Source: Streptosporangiaceae bacterium
Lineage (GTDB): Bacteria > Actinomycetota > Actinomycetes > Streptosporangiales > Streptosporangiaceae
DNA: 9,039 nt
Direction: 5' to 3'
Assembly (NCBI GenBank): GCA_030043395.1
Contig: JASHXW010000388.1
Span: forward strand, 1-9,039
Positions 1-5,162 of this stretch are shown piece after piece. The translations under genes and the position numbers were made by a program. Each line of letters opens with the position of its first letter. The stretch's first letter is position 1. Below the pieces are notes generated by a model. It was not told the origin of the DNA, did no database searches, and saw nothing but the letters and a program-made list of their open reading frames with translations.

Positions 1-591
1 ACGGCGGAGTTCAAGGACATGATCGAGGTCTTGCGCGGCAGGCGGATCAGTGCCTTCCCCGTCATCGACGCCGGCAACAAGGTGATCGGCGTCGTCTCCG
101 AGGCGGACTTGCTGCCCCGGGAGGCTTATCCCCACAAGCCAGCCGATTATGGGCACAAGAGGCATCGACTGGCAGCGGCGAATGCTGAGGCGTTCACTGC
201 GGCCGAGCTCATGACGAGCCCGGCAATCACGATCGAGGCTGGCGCGTCTGTGGCCGAGGCGGCCAGGCTGCTGCACGACAACCGGATCAAGCGCCTGCCC
301 GTCGTTGACGAGACAGGCCGCCTGACCGGCATCGTCAGCCGCATCGACCTGCTTGGCGTCTACGACCGGCCAGATGCGGAAATCCGCTCGGAGATCACCG
401 AGCGGGTGATCGCCGGCGAGTTCGTGTTCGATCCGACCGAGTTCACGATCGCGGTCAGCGGGGGCGTGGTGACTATCGCGGGCCGGGTGGAACGTGAGGC
501 GATCGCGCTAAGCCTGCTCCAGGCCATTTGGGACGTGACCGGCGTGGTCGACGTAAGGGACCGCCTGACTTACCCGGTCAAGCGGCGTTAG
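1..591 (+). CDS. CBS-domain pair plus BON domain protein, 5' partial
   Basis: The frame is open from base 1, reading TAEFKD before the first internal Met at 19, so the true start is outside the window; 196 residues are visible. Visible residues 1-40 are the end of a first CBS motif (RRISAFPVID, then GVVSEADLL). Residues 69-120 are a complete second CBS motif starting LMTSPAITI and containing NRIKRLPVVDETG and GIVSRIDLL. Residues about 126-192 resemble a BON domain (EFTIAVSGGVVTIAGRVE, ending in VVDVRDRLTY). CBS pairs usually bind adenine nucleotides and act as energy sensors; BON domains are thought to bind membranes or other hydrophobic ligands. No membrane segment is visible, so it is probably cytosolic or membrane-peripheral. 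An 85-base gap separates it from the next gene on the same strand, so co-transcription is possible. Domain calls are solid; the cellular role is inferred. Confidence 0.9.
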   Translation, partial: TAEFKDMIEVLRGRRISAFPVIDAGNKVIGVVSEADLLPREAYPHKPADYGHKRHRLAAANAEAFTAAELMTSPAITIEAGASVAEAARLLHDNRIKRLPVVDETGRLTGIVSRIDLLGVYDRPDAEIRSEITERVIAGEFVFDPTEFTIAVSGGVVTIAGRVEREAIALSLLQAIWDVTGVVDVRDRLTYPVKRR

Positions 592-676
592 CCAGCGACG
601 CTGCGACTTCTCTGCACATCCGGTTGCGACTGGACGCGGGGATCATGGTCGCGGCTACTGAAGGAGGCGAGCAGCG

Positions 677-1672
677 ATGACCGTGAACGCCGCTCGGTCG
701 GGTGCTTCGGTTGCGATTCCAGCAGATCAGGTCGACTACCTGATCGGGACCGCGGCACGCGCTCCATCGATTCACAACACCCAGCCGTGGCGCTTCCGGG
801 TCGAACGGGACGCGATCGGACTGTATGCCGATCCGAGCCGCAGGCTGCGCGTTGACCCGATCGGCCGCGAGATGCTCATAAGCTGCGGTGCCGCGCTTTT
901 CGGGTTGCGGCTCGCTGTCCGGTCACTCGGCTACATTCCCGTTGTCGAGACATTTCCTGACCGGGCCAAGCTACGGCTGCTGGCCAGAGTACGACTCGGC
1001 GGGCGGTTGCCCGCCAGCGCAGTGGAGCGCGAGATGCTCCAGGCGCTCCCGCACCGGCATACGCACCGGGGGGCCTTCGAGGATCGCCCGCTGCCCGCTG
1101 GGCTGACACCAGCTCTTCAGCACGACGCGCTAGCAGAAGGAGCCACACTTGCCTTCCTCAAAGGCACCGCGTACGAGCAGCTAGCCGTCATTCTTGCCGC
1201 TGCTGGCCGACGGCAGGACCGCGAACCGCAGGCGATGGCCGACATCGCTCAGTGGACACGGGGACCGGCGATGCGCTCGCGCGATGGCATCCCAGCGCAC
1301 GCTTTCGGGACTGGCGAAGGCGATGGCGCAGGCCGGCTCCGTCAGCGGGACTTCGATCTGGGACGTGCCATGGGCCTGCTATCGGCCGATGGCCCGCCCC
1401 CGGCTGCTACCGCTGTGCTGCTGACCCTGCGCGATGGTCGAGCCGACTGGCTCAATGCCGGGCAGGCGTTGCACCGGTTGTTGCTGCGCTCGGCCGCCAA
1501 GTGGGTGTTCGGGAGCATCTACACCCAGCCGCTGGAGGCGGCGGCGATCCGGACTCTCATCGCAAGTCGCCTTGCGCTGCCCGGATACCCGCAGGTGCTG
1601 CTGCAACTCGGCGTCGCCAGGACCACGGCGGCAACTGCCCGGCGCTCGGCCGCCGAGGTGATCGAGTCTTGA
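677..1672 (+). CDS. Acg-family nitroreductase-like flavoprotein 1
   Basis: This 331-residue protein matches the length and motif order of the Acg (Rv2032-type) branch of the nitroreductase fold, a dormancy-associated actinobacterial family. Visible motifs are APSIHNTQPW (29-38), GREMLISCGAA (63-73), PHRHTHRGAF (125-134), RDGIPA (202-207), RDFDLG (224-229), DWLNAGQAL (257-265) and a C-terminal GYPQVLLQLG. Family knowledge: these proteins have an FMN-type nitroreductase fold, but Acg itself has a lid that closes the active site and may sequester flavin rather than reduce nitro compounds. No signal peptide is seen, so it is cytosolic. The start is supported by AAGGAGG at 661-667, nine bases before ATG. 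A second, diverged copy lies at 3317-4336. The physiological substrate is unknown. Confidence 0.92.
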   Translation: MTVNAARSGASVAIPADQVDYLIGTAARAPSIHNTQPWRFRVERDAIGLYADPSRRLRVDPIGREMLISCGAALFGLRLAVRSLGYIPVVETFPDRAKLRLLARVRLGGRLPASAVEREMLQALPHRHTHRGAFEDRPLPAGLTPALQHDALAEGATLAFLKGTAYEQLAVILAAAGRRQDREPQAMADIAQWTRGPAMRSRDGIPAHAFGTGEGDGAGRLRQRDFDLGRAMGLLSADGPPPAATAVLLTLRDGRADWLNAGQALHRLLLRSAAKWVFGSIYTQPLEAAAIRTLIASRLALPGYPQVLLQLGVARTTAATARRSAAEVIES

Positions 1673-1739
1673 CCAGGTGCAGTGCGCATCACCAGGGCGG
1701 CGTAAGCGCTTGGCTCGCCTGGAGGCTGTGACCTTCGTT

Positions 1740-1753
1740 CCGACCTTGGTCCC
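1740..1753. promoter_or_regulatory. Candidate DosR-like box before the psiE-like gene
   Basis: CCGACCTTGGTCCC matches 10 of 14 positions of the mycobacterial DosR consensus GGGACTWWAGTCCC and contains the perfect palindrome GACC-TT-GGTC. It ends 85 bases before the ATG at 1839. The assignment is by eye; in G/C-rich DNA a 10/14 match can occur by chance. Confidence 0.3.
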
Positions 1754-1838
1754 TGGCCTGGCCAGAGTCTCCGCGGGAGCCTGCTGGCAGATGGACTGAG
1801 CGCGACGTGGACGTAGCAACACCGGGAGGGGAGGGACC

Positions 1839-2495
1839 ATGACCTCAGACGTCACCTTGGCGGAACCCGTCAGCCCACGCCAGCCCGGACTTAGGCCAGC
1901 GGTGCCGCCAACATCGGGCGTGCCACCTCAGCGGCAGGTCATGCCGAGCGCAAGGCCGGGCCGCGGGCAGCCTCATCGGTCGGGGGAACAGCCGGGTGCA
2001 TCATGGAGGTCTGCACGGGTGCTTGAGATCGCGCAGGACCTGATCACCGTGGCCGTTGGCGTGCTGCTCGTCTTGCTCGCCACCGCCCTGCTGATCTCTG
2101 GCGTGGCTGACTTCGTCCGCAGCGCGGTGACGACGAGCTCGCCGACGCCTGTCGCGCACGCCGCTTACAAGCTTCTAGATACGGGGCTGCTTGTGCTGAT
2201 CCTGGCCGAGATCGTGCACACGGTCGTGCTCTCCTTGAGGACCCATCGGCTGATCGCGCAGCCCTTCCTCATTGTCGGGCTCGTCGCGGTGATCCGCCGC
2301 ATCCTGGCGCTGCTAGGCAGCTCGGCTCCGATAGGCACGACCGAGTTCGCGCTGCTCATCGCGATGGTCGTGGTATTCGTGGGCGGGCTGATTGCCGTCC
2401 GGCGCTTCGGAAATGCCGGAGAATCCGGTGCCGGTCTGGATCAGGTTGATGACGCGGCCAGGAATGGCGCGAGAGCGGCAGTGAAATCTGCCTGA
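1839..2495 (+). CDS. PsiE-like (phosphate-starvation-inducible family) membrane protein
   Basis: A 218-residue integral membrane protein. Residues 1-60 are rich in Pro, Arg and Gly and look disordered and cytoplasmic. Four hydrophobic segments follow at about 67-91, 113-133, 142-161 and 169-188, then a short polar tail. The second and third segments carry the PsiE-like signature: LLDTGLLVLILAEIVHTV (112-129), then QPFLIVGLVAVIRRIL (141-156), with conserved acidic and paired Arg residues inside hydrophobic stretches. PsiE is named for induction by phosphate starvation in E. coli; its biochemical function is unknown. The E. coli protein is about 136 residues, so the N-terminal extension here is extra. 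The strong purine-rich ribosome site (about 1825-1835) supports the ATG at 1839. A candidate DosR-like box lies upstream at 1740-1753, and universal stress protein 1 follows. Family call is good; function is not known. Confidence 0.82.
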   Translation: MTSDVTLAEPVSPRQPGLRPAVPPTSGVPPQRQVMPSARPGRGQPHRSGEQPGASWRSARVLEIAQDLITVAVGVLLVLLATALLISGVADFVRSAVTTSSPTPVAHAAYKLLDTGLLVLILAEIVHTVVLSLRTHRLIAQPFLIVGLVAVIRRILALLGSSAPIGTTEFALLIAMVVVFVGGLIAVRRFGNAGESGAGLDQVDDAARNGARAAVKSA

Positions 2496-2545
2496 CTAGG
2501 CGAGCAGCCGGCAGGTCGATCTGAGGTCTAGTGGCGGAACTGGCG

Positions 2546-2559
2546 CGGACGTTCGGCCC
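2546..2559. promoter_or_regulatory. Candidate DosR-like box before universal stress protein 1
   Basis: CGGACGTTCGGCCC matches 10 of 14 positions of GGGACTWWAGTCCC and keeps the GGAC left half. It ends 103 bases before the ATG at 2663 and sits upstream of the strong hairpin at 2614-2640. The call is by eye, and chance occurrence is possible. Confidence 0.3.
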
Positions 2560-2613
2560 TAGGGTGCCAGCCTGGCGGTGACTAGCTTCGTAAGTGTCGG
2601 AGAAAAGCGAGTT

Positions 2614-2640
2614 CAGGCCCTGGCTCGCCGCCAGGGCCTG
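2614..2640 (+). other. Perfect 11-bp stem-loop just before a ribosome binding site
   Basis: Arms CAGGCCCTGGC (2614-2624) and GCCAGGGCCTG (2630-2640) are exact reverse complements around a five-base loop, TCGCC. The hairpin begins 118 bases after the psiE-like stop and ends 10 bases before the ribosome site at 2651. No T-run follows. It may be a terminator for the psiE-like gene or a leader structure in the universal stress protein mRNA; the distances do not decide this. Confidence 0.6.
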
Positions 2641-2650
2641 GCCTGGAGAT

Positions 2651-2656
2651 GAGGAG
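2651..2656 (+). promoter_or_regulatory. Ribosome binding site setting the universal stress protein 1 start
   Basis: GAGGAG lies six bases before ATG 2663. The frame is open further upstream to a GTG at 2594, but that codon has no such site and would add 23 residues that are not universal-stress-like. The ATG at 2663 is therefore chosen. Confidence 0.75.
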
Positions 2657-2662
2657 AGGGCC

Positions 2663-3121
2663 ATGAAGACAATCCTGCTTGCAGTGGACACTTCAACGAA
2701 CGTCACTGCAGCGACGGCACTCGTCCACGACTTGCTGGCCGAATCGGACCGCGTAGTGGTTTTGCATGTCCATGAGTACGCGGTTGGCCGGTTCGGGCGC
2801 ATTCAGGTCGATTGCGTCGCCGGAACTGGCGAAGGTGTCGCTGAGGACGCCGTTTCCCGGTTGCGCGAATGGGGCGTGACCGCAACCACCGACATCCGTA
2901 AGACACCGGTGGGGCACATCGCCAGGGCGATCCTCGACGTGGCCGACGCATGCGACGCCCGGGTGATCGTCCTGGGCTCGAGCGGGTCGCGCGGCCTGCC
3001 CGTGCTGCCCTTCGGCAACGTGACGCTGAGGCTGCTTCACCTGGCGGACCGGCCGGTGCTCATCGTGCCAAGCTCGCTCGTCGAGGCGGAGGCGCAGCCA
3101 AGCGCCAGTGTCGCCAGGTAG
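2663..3121 (+). CDS. Universal stress protein 1 (UspA family), variant nucleotide motif
   Basis: A single-domain UspA-fold protein of 152 residues, a normal length. The N terminus MKTILLAVDTS is the typical first beta strand with its Asp. The C-terminal half has ARVIVLGSSGSRGL followed by LLHLADRPVLIVPSS, the usual final strands. ATP-binding members carry G-x2-G-x9-G-(S/T). Here the glycines are at 105, 108 and 118, but the last position is Asn119 instead of Ser or Thr. Nucleotide binding may be altered, though a following Thr121 could partly compensate. Residues 141-152 form a short polar tail beyond the domain. The protein should be cytosolic, with a stress-linked role of unknown mechanism. 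It lies between the psiE-like gene and nitroreductase 2, with a box-like site and a hairpin upstream. It is more diverged than the two other universal stress proteins in this window. Confidence 0.88.
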   Translation: MKTILLAVDTSTNVTAATALVHDLLAESDRVVVLHVHEYAVGRFGRIQVDCVAGTGEGVAEDAVSRLREWGVTATTDIRKTPVGHIARAILDVADACDARVIVLGSSGSRGLPVLPFGNVTLRLLHLADRPVLIVPSSLVEAEAQPSASVAR

Positions 3122-3202
3122 GCCGGGAGGCCACGATGAACGAGCAGTGGCCAAACGGATGATCGGTTCGCGCCGGCGCGATAGCCGGTCTGGCGACGCA
3201 GC

Positions 3203-3216
3203 CCGACCTTGGCCGT
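3203..3216. promoter_or_regulatory. Weak DosR-like site before nitroreductase 2
   Basis: CCGACCTTGGCCGT shares its first ten bases, CCGACCTTGG, with the site at 1740 before the psiE-like gene. It matches only 7 of 14 positions of the mycobacterial consensus. It ends 100 bases before the GTG start at 3317, a placement like the other candidates. Weak on its own. Confidence 0.2.
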
Positions 3217-3305
3217 CGGCCTCGGCGAGCCGGCCATCAGAATGTTCGCCGGCAGGAAGCACGGCCCGCAGTGCGACGCGCCTACCATGTTGCTGCGGAT
3301 CGGAC

Positions 3306-3312
3306 AGGGAGG
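3306..3312 (+). promoter_or_regulatory. Ribosome binding site choosing the GTG start of nitroreductase 2
   Basis: AGGGAGG lies four bases before GTG 3317. The same frame is open back to GTG 3209 and contains ATG 3287, but neither has a comparable site. Residues before 3317 have no counterpart in nitroreductase 1. Confidence 0.65.
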
Positions 3313-3316
3313 CGAC

Positions 3317-4336
3317 GTGAGCACATTCGATACGCCGTCAGGCGGGCTGCCAAGCAGGCCTGCGTCAGCGGAGGAGATTTCCCGGTTCGTCGTCGAGGCC
3401 GCCGTGTGGGCGCCTTCTGTACACAACACTCAGCCATGGTGGTTTGGTGCAGCGGACCGCGAGCTGAGCGTGCACGCCGACGCGGAGCGCAGGCTGACCG
3501 TAGCTGATCCAGCTGGCCGGGAGATGCTGATCAGCTGCGGCGCGGCTGTGCTGACCGCACGTGTTGCATTGCGCTATCTCGGCTTGGTCCCCCGCGCGCA
3601 GCTGCTTCCTGATCCTGACCTGCCGAATCTTGTAGCCCGGATTTCCTGGACCGACGAAGTGCCGCCTGCCGAGTACGAACGGGAGCTGTTCGCAGAGATC
3701 CCCCGGCGCCGCACGCACCGCGGCGGATTCGATGCGGCGCCCCTGCCTGAAGCGCTGCTGAGCGTGTTCCGCGAGGAGGCAGCAAAGGAGAGCACGGAGC
3801 TCAGGATCGTCAGCGGCGAGGCTCAGTTCGCGTGCCTGGCGGCTCTGGTCGAGGCTGGCGACTATGCCCTGCGGCTCGATAGCGCTCGCGCGCACGAGGA
3901 CGCGAAATGGTCGCGGCCGCCCGGCAGCAAGCGGCGGGACGGGGTTCCGGCGACGGCCTATCCGGCCACGGCCGAGAAGACCGAGCCCCAGTTCGCCAGC
4001 CGCGATTTCGCGCACGGGCAAGGCTGGGGCTTGCCGCCAGAAGCCCACGGTCCGCTACCCAGGTCGGCAGGCGCGGCCGCGATCATCACGACAGCGAGCG
4101 ATCGGCCTCAGGATTGGATCAGCGCCGGGCAGGCGCTGCAGCGCGTCCTGCTCTGCGCTAGCAGTTCCGGCGTCGCAGCTGCCTTGCACAGCCAGCCCTT
4201 GGAGATCTCCCAGTTCCGCGACTTCATCAGGACTCACCTGTGCGCCGGCGCGTACCCGCAGATGGTGCTACGGCTGGGAACCACCAGCCAGTCTGAGGTA
4301 AGCGTCCGCCGGCCCGTCGAGGACGTGCTGCTGTAG
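3317..4336 (+). CDS. Acg-family nitroreductase-like flavoprotein 2
   Basis: A 339-residue paralogue of the protein at 677. It has the same motifs in the same order: APSVHNTQPW (32-41), GREMLISCGAA, PRRRTHRGGF, RRDGVPA, ASRDFAHG, DWISAGQALQRVLL, SQPLE and AYPQMVLRLG. In between, the two diverge widely, so this is an old duplication or independent recruitment, not a recent tandem copy. The fold binds FMN in related proteins; the substrate is unknown, and some Acg-type members may lack classical nitroreductase activity. Cytosolic. The start is taken as GTG 3317 because of AGGGAGG at 3306-3312 and because it places the conserved motif at nearly the same distance from the N terminus as in the first copy. 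The longer start at 3209 would add 36 residues without similarity to the first copy. Confidence 0.9.
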   Translation: MSTFDTPSGGLPSRPASAEEISRFVVEAAVWAPSVHNTQPWWFGAADRELSVHADAERRLTVADPAGREMLISCGAAVLTARVALRYLGLVPRAQLLPDPDLPNLVARISWTDEVPPAEYERELFAEIPRRRTHRGGFDAAPLPEALLSVFREEAAKESTELRIVSGEAQFACLAALVEAGDYALRLDSARAHEDAKWSRPPGSKRRDGVPATAYPATAEKTEPQFASRDFAHGQGWGLPPEAHGPLPRSAGAAAIITTASDRPQDWISAGQALQRVLLCASSSGVAAALHSQPLEISQFRDFIRTHLCAGAYPQMVLRLGTTSQSEVSVRRPVEDVLL

Positions 4337-4357
4337 GCCGCGAGAATAGCAGCGTGC

Positions 4358-4456
4358 GTGACCGAGCCAATCAAGGTGTTCCTACTGGATGATCACGAGA
4401 TCTTCCCGCGGGGATTCGGACGAATCCGGGTGCGCCAAGATTTCATCGGTCTTTAG
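4358..4456 (+). pseudogene. Truncated NarL/DevR-type response regulator, N-terminal remnant
   Basis: The frame from GTG 4358 reads VTEPIKVFLLDDHEIFPRG and stops at TAG 4454-4456 after 32 residues. IKVFLLDDHEI with a following RG is the hallmark first strand and acidic pair of NarL/LuxR-type receiver domains, in which the two Asp residues help bind Mg2+ beside the phosphorylated Asp. After about residue 19 the similarity is lost (FGRIRVRQDFIGL). No phospho-acceptor Asp strand, receiver core or DNA-binding helix-turn-helix is recognisable downstream in any frame before the next gene. The start lies 22 bases after nitroreductase 2. It looks like the relic of a regulator gene left by deletion. 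A very small functional peptide cannot be excluded but is less likely. Confidence 0.6.
4412..4427. repeat. Inverted repeat inside the regulator remnant
   Basis: GGATTCG (4412-4418) and CGAATCC (4421-4427) are exact reverse complements separated by GA. It falls where similarity to response regulators fades, so it could mark a rearrangement joint, act as an operator, or be chance. Confidence 0.4.
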
Positions 4457-4525
4457 TGGCTGTCCCGCATAGCTGACTTGAGGGCGCCCGAAGCGTGGCT
4501 GAACCTCGCGCGGGCGAGCGAACCT

Positions 4526-4586
4526 AGGACCTTGTGCCGTAGCCCCGGCGTCCTAACGTCCCTGATTCTTAGAGCCCGAAAGTCCT
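4526..4586. promoter_or_regulatory. Three spaced DosR-like sites before universal stress protein 2
   Basis: AGGACCTTGTGCCG (4526-4539, 8 of 14), CGTCCTAACGTCCC (4549-4562, 10 of 14) and AGCCCGAAAGTCCT (4573-4586, 9 of 14) each partly match GGGACTWWAGTCCC. Their starts are 23 and 24 bases apart, close to two helical turns, so bound dimers would face the same side. The last ends 103 bases before ATG 4690. Individually weak; the even spacing is the main argument. Confidence 0.35.
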
Positions 4587-4689
4587 GGAGCCTCAGGCAC
4601 CTATGCCCTGGCCGGTCATTACTCCTCGCAGAAGAATTAATAGTGAATGTTGCGGATCGCTTTATACGCGAGTTCTTGAGGAGGAGAAA

Positions 4690-5127
4690 ATGGCTGGAGT
4701 CGTAGTTGGAATCGACGGGTCTGATGAGGCACGGCGAGCCCTCAATTGGGCAGTTCGCGAGGCTGGACTCCGCGAAAGCGCACTCACCGTATTCACCGTC
4801 ATCTCGACCATGGCCAGTCCATGGACCGGTCATCCCCTGAGCGCTCCGAACGGCGAGGCGGCTGTCGAGCACGCGCGCCAGGCCGCGGAGGACGCCGTCG
4901 CCAAGTCGACTGCCGAACTGCCTGAGTCGCGGCCGGCATCGATCACGGTGAAGGCGTTCGTCGGCTTTCCCGCGCCAGCACTAATCGAGGCTTCACGCAG
5001 CGCAGACCTGGTCGTCGTTGGTTCGCGCGGAAACGGTGGCTTCGGACCCCTGCTGCTCGGCTCTACCGCAAGTCAGGTCACCCATCACGCTGCTTGCCCC
5101 GTCGTGGTTGTCCCGTCGGGCAAGTGA
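4690..5127 (+). CDS. Universal stress protein 2 (UspA family), canonical ATP motif
   Basis: A 145-residue single UspA domain. It begins MAGVVVGIDGSDEARRALNW, the standard first strand, Asp and helix. The C-terminal nucleotide motif is complete: Gly111-x2-Gly114-x9-Gly124-Ser125, within VVVGSRGNGGFGPLLLGSTA, followed by HHAACPVVVVP. ATP binding is therefore likely; such proteins modulate stress survival and respiration arrest, with partners usually unknown. Cytosolic. ATG 4690 is chosen because GAGGAGGAG (4678-4686) precedes it and the residues encoded upstream, back to ATG 4603, are not universal-stress-like. The alcohol dehydrogenase starts 35 bases downstream, so the two are probably one transcript. 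Upstream lie three DosR-like candidates and the regulator remnant. Confidence 0.93.
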   Translation: MAGVVVGIDGSDEARRALNWAVREAGLRESALTVFTVISTMASPWTGHPLSAPNGEAAVEHARQAAEDAVAKSTAELPESRPASITVKAFVGFPAPALIEASRSADLVVVGSRGNGGFGPLLLGSTASQVTHHAACPVVVVPSGK

Positions 5128-5150
5128 CCGCTCGGAAGAATGACAACAGT

Positions 5151-5157
5151 GAGGAGA
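5151..5157 (+). promoter_or_regulatory. Ribosome binding site setting the alcohol dehydrogenase start
   Basis: GAGGAGA lies five bases before ATG 5163. The frame is open back to ATG 5094, inside the universal stress gene, but that start has no comparable site and would add a 23-residue polar leader foreign to the family. Confidence 0.75.
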
Positions 5158-5162
5158 ATCCG

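Larger units (their letters stand above)
4337..4689 (+). other. 353-base gap: regulator remnant and candidate control region
   Basis: No intact gene is visible. The first third holds the broken response-regulator start (4358-4456). Positions 4526-4586 hold three box-like sites. From about 4615 to 4690 the sequence becomes distinctly A/T-rich compared with its surroundings, as expected near a promoter, and ends in a strong ribosome site (GAGGAGGAG, 4678-4686). I could not fix a -10/-35 pair with confidence. Confidence 0.6.

Noticed and set aside
1753..1779. Two tiny hairpins (CTGGC-CTG-GCCAG and CTCC-GCG-GGAG) after nitroreductase 1.
   Set aside because: Stems of only five and four base pairs are expected by chance in G/C-rich DNA and are too weak to call a terminator.
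1252..1855. Long open frames of 158-159 codons on both strands around the end of nitroreductase 1.
   Set aside because: Both are rich in Arg, Ala and Pro, as out-of-frame G/C-rich DNA usually is, show no family similarity and overlap a well-supported gene.
3209..3316. Upstream GTG/ATG codons as the start of nitroreductase 2.
   Set aside because: No ribosome site precedes them, the extra residues match nothing in the paralogue, and a candidate regulatory site falls in that stretch.
3365..4048. 227-codon open frame on the - strand inside nitroreductase 2.
   Set aside because: It is an antisense shadow of a G/C-rich gene; the + strand product has conserved Acg motifs and the antisense product has no recognisable domain.
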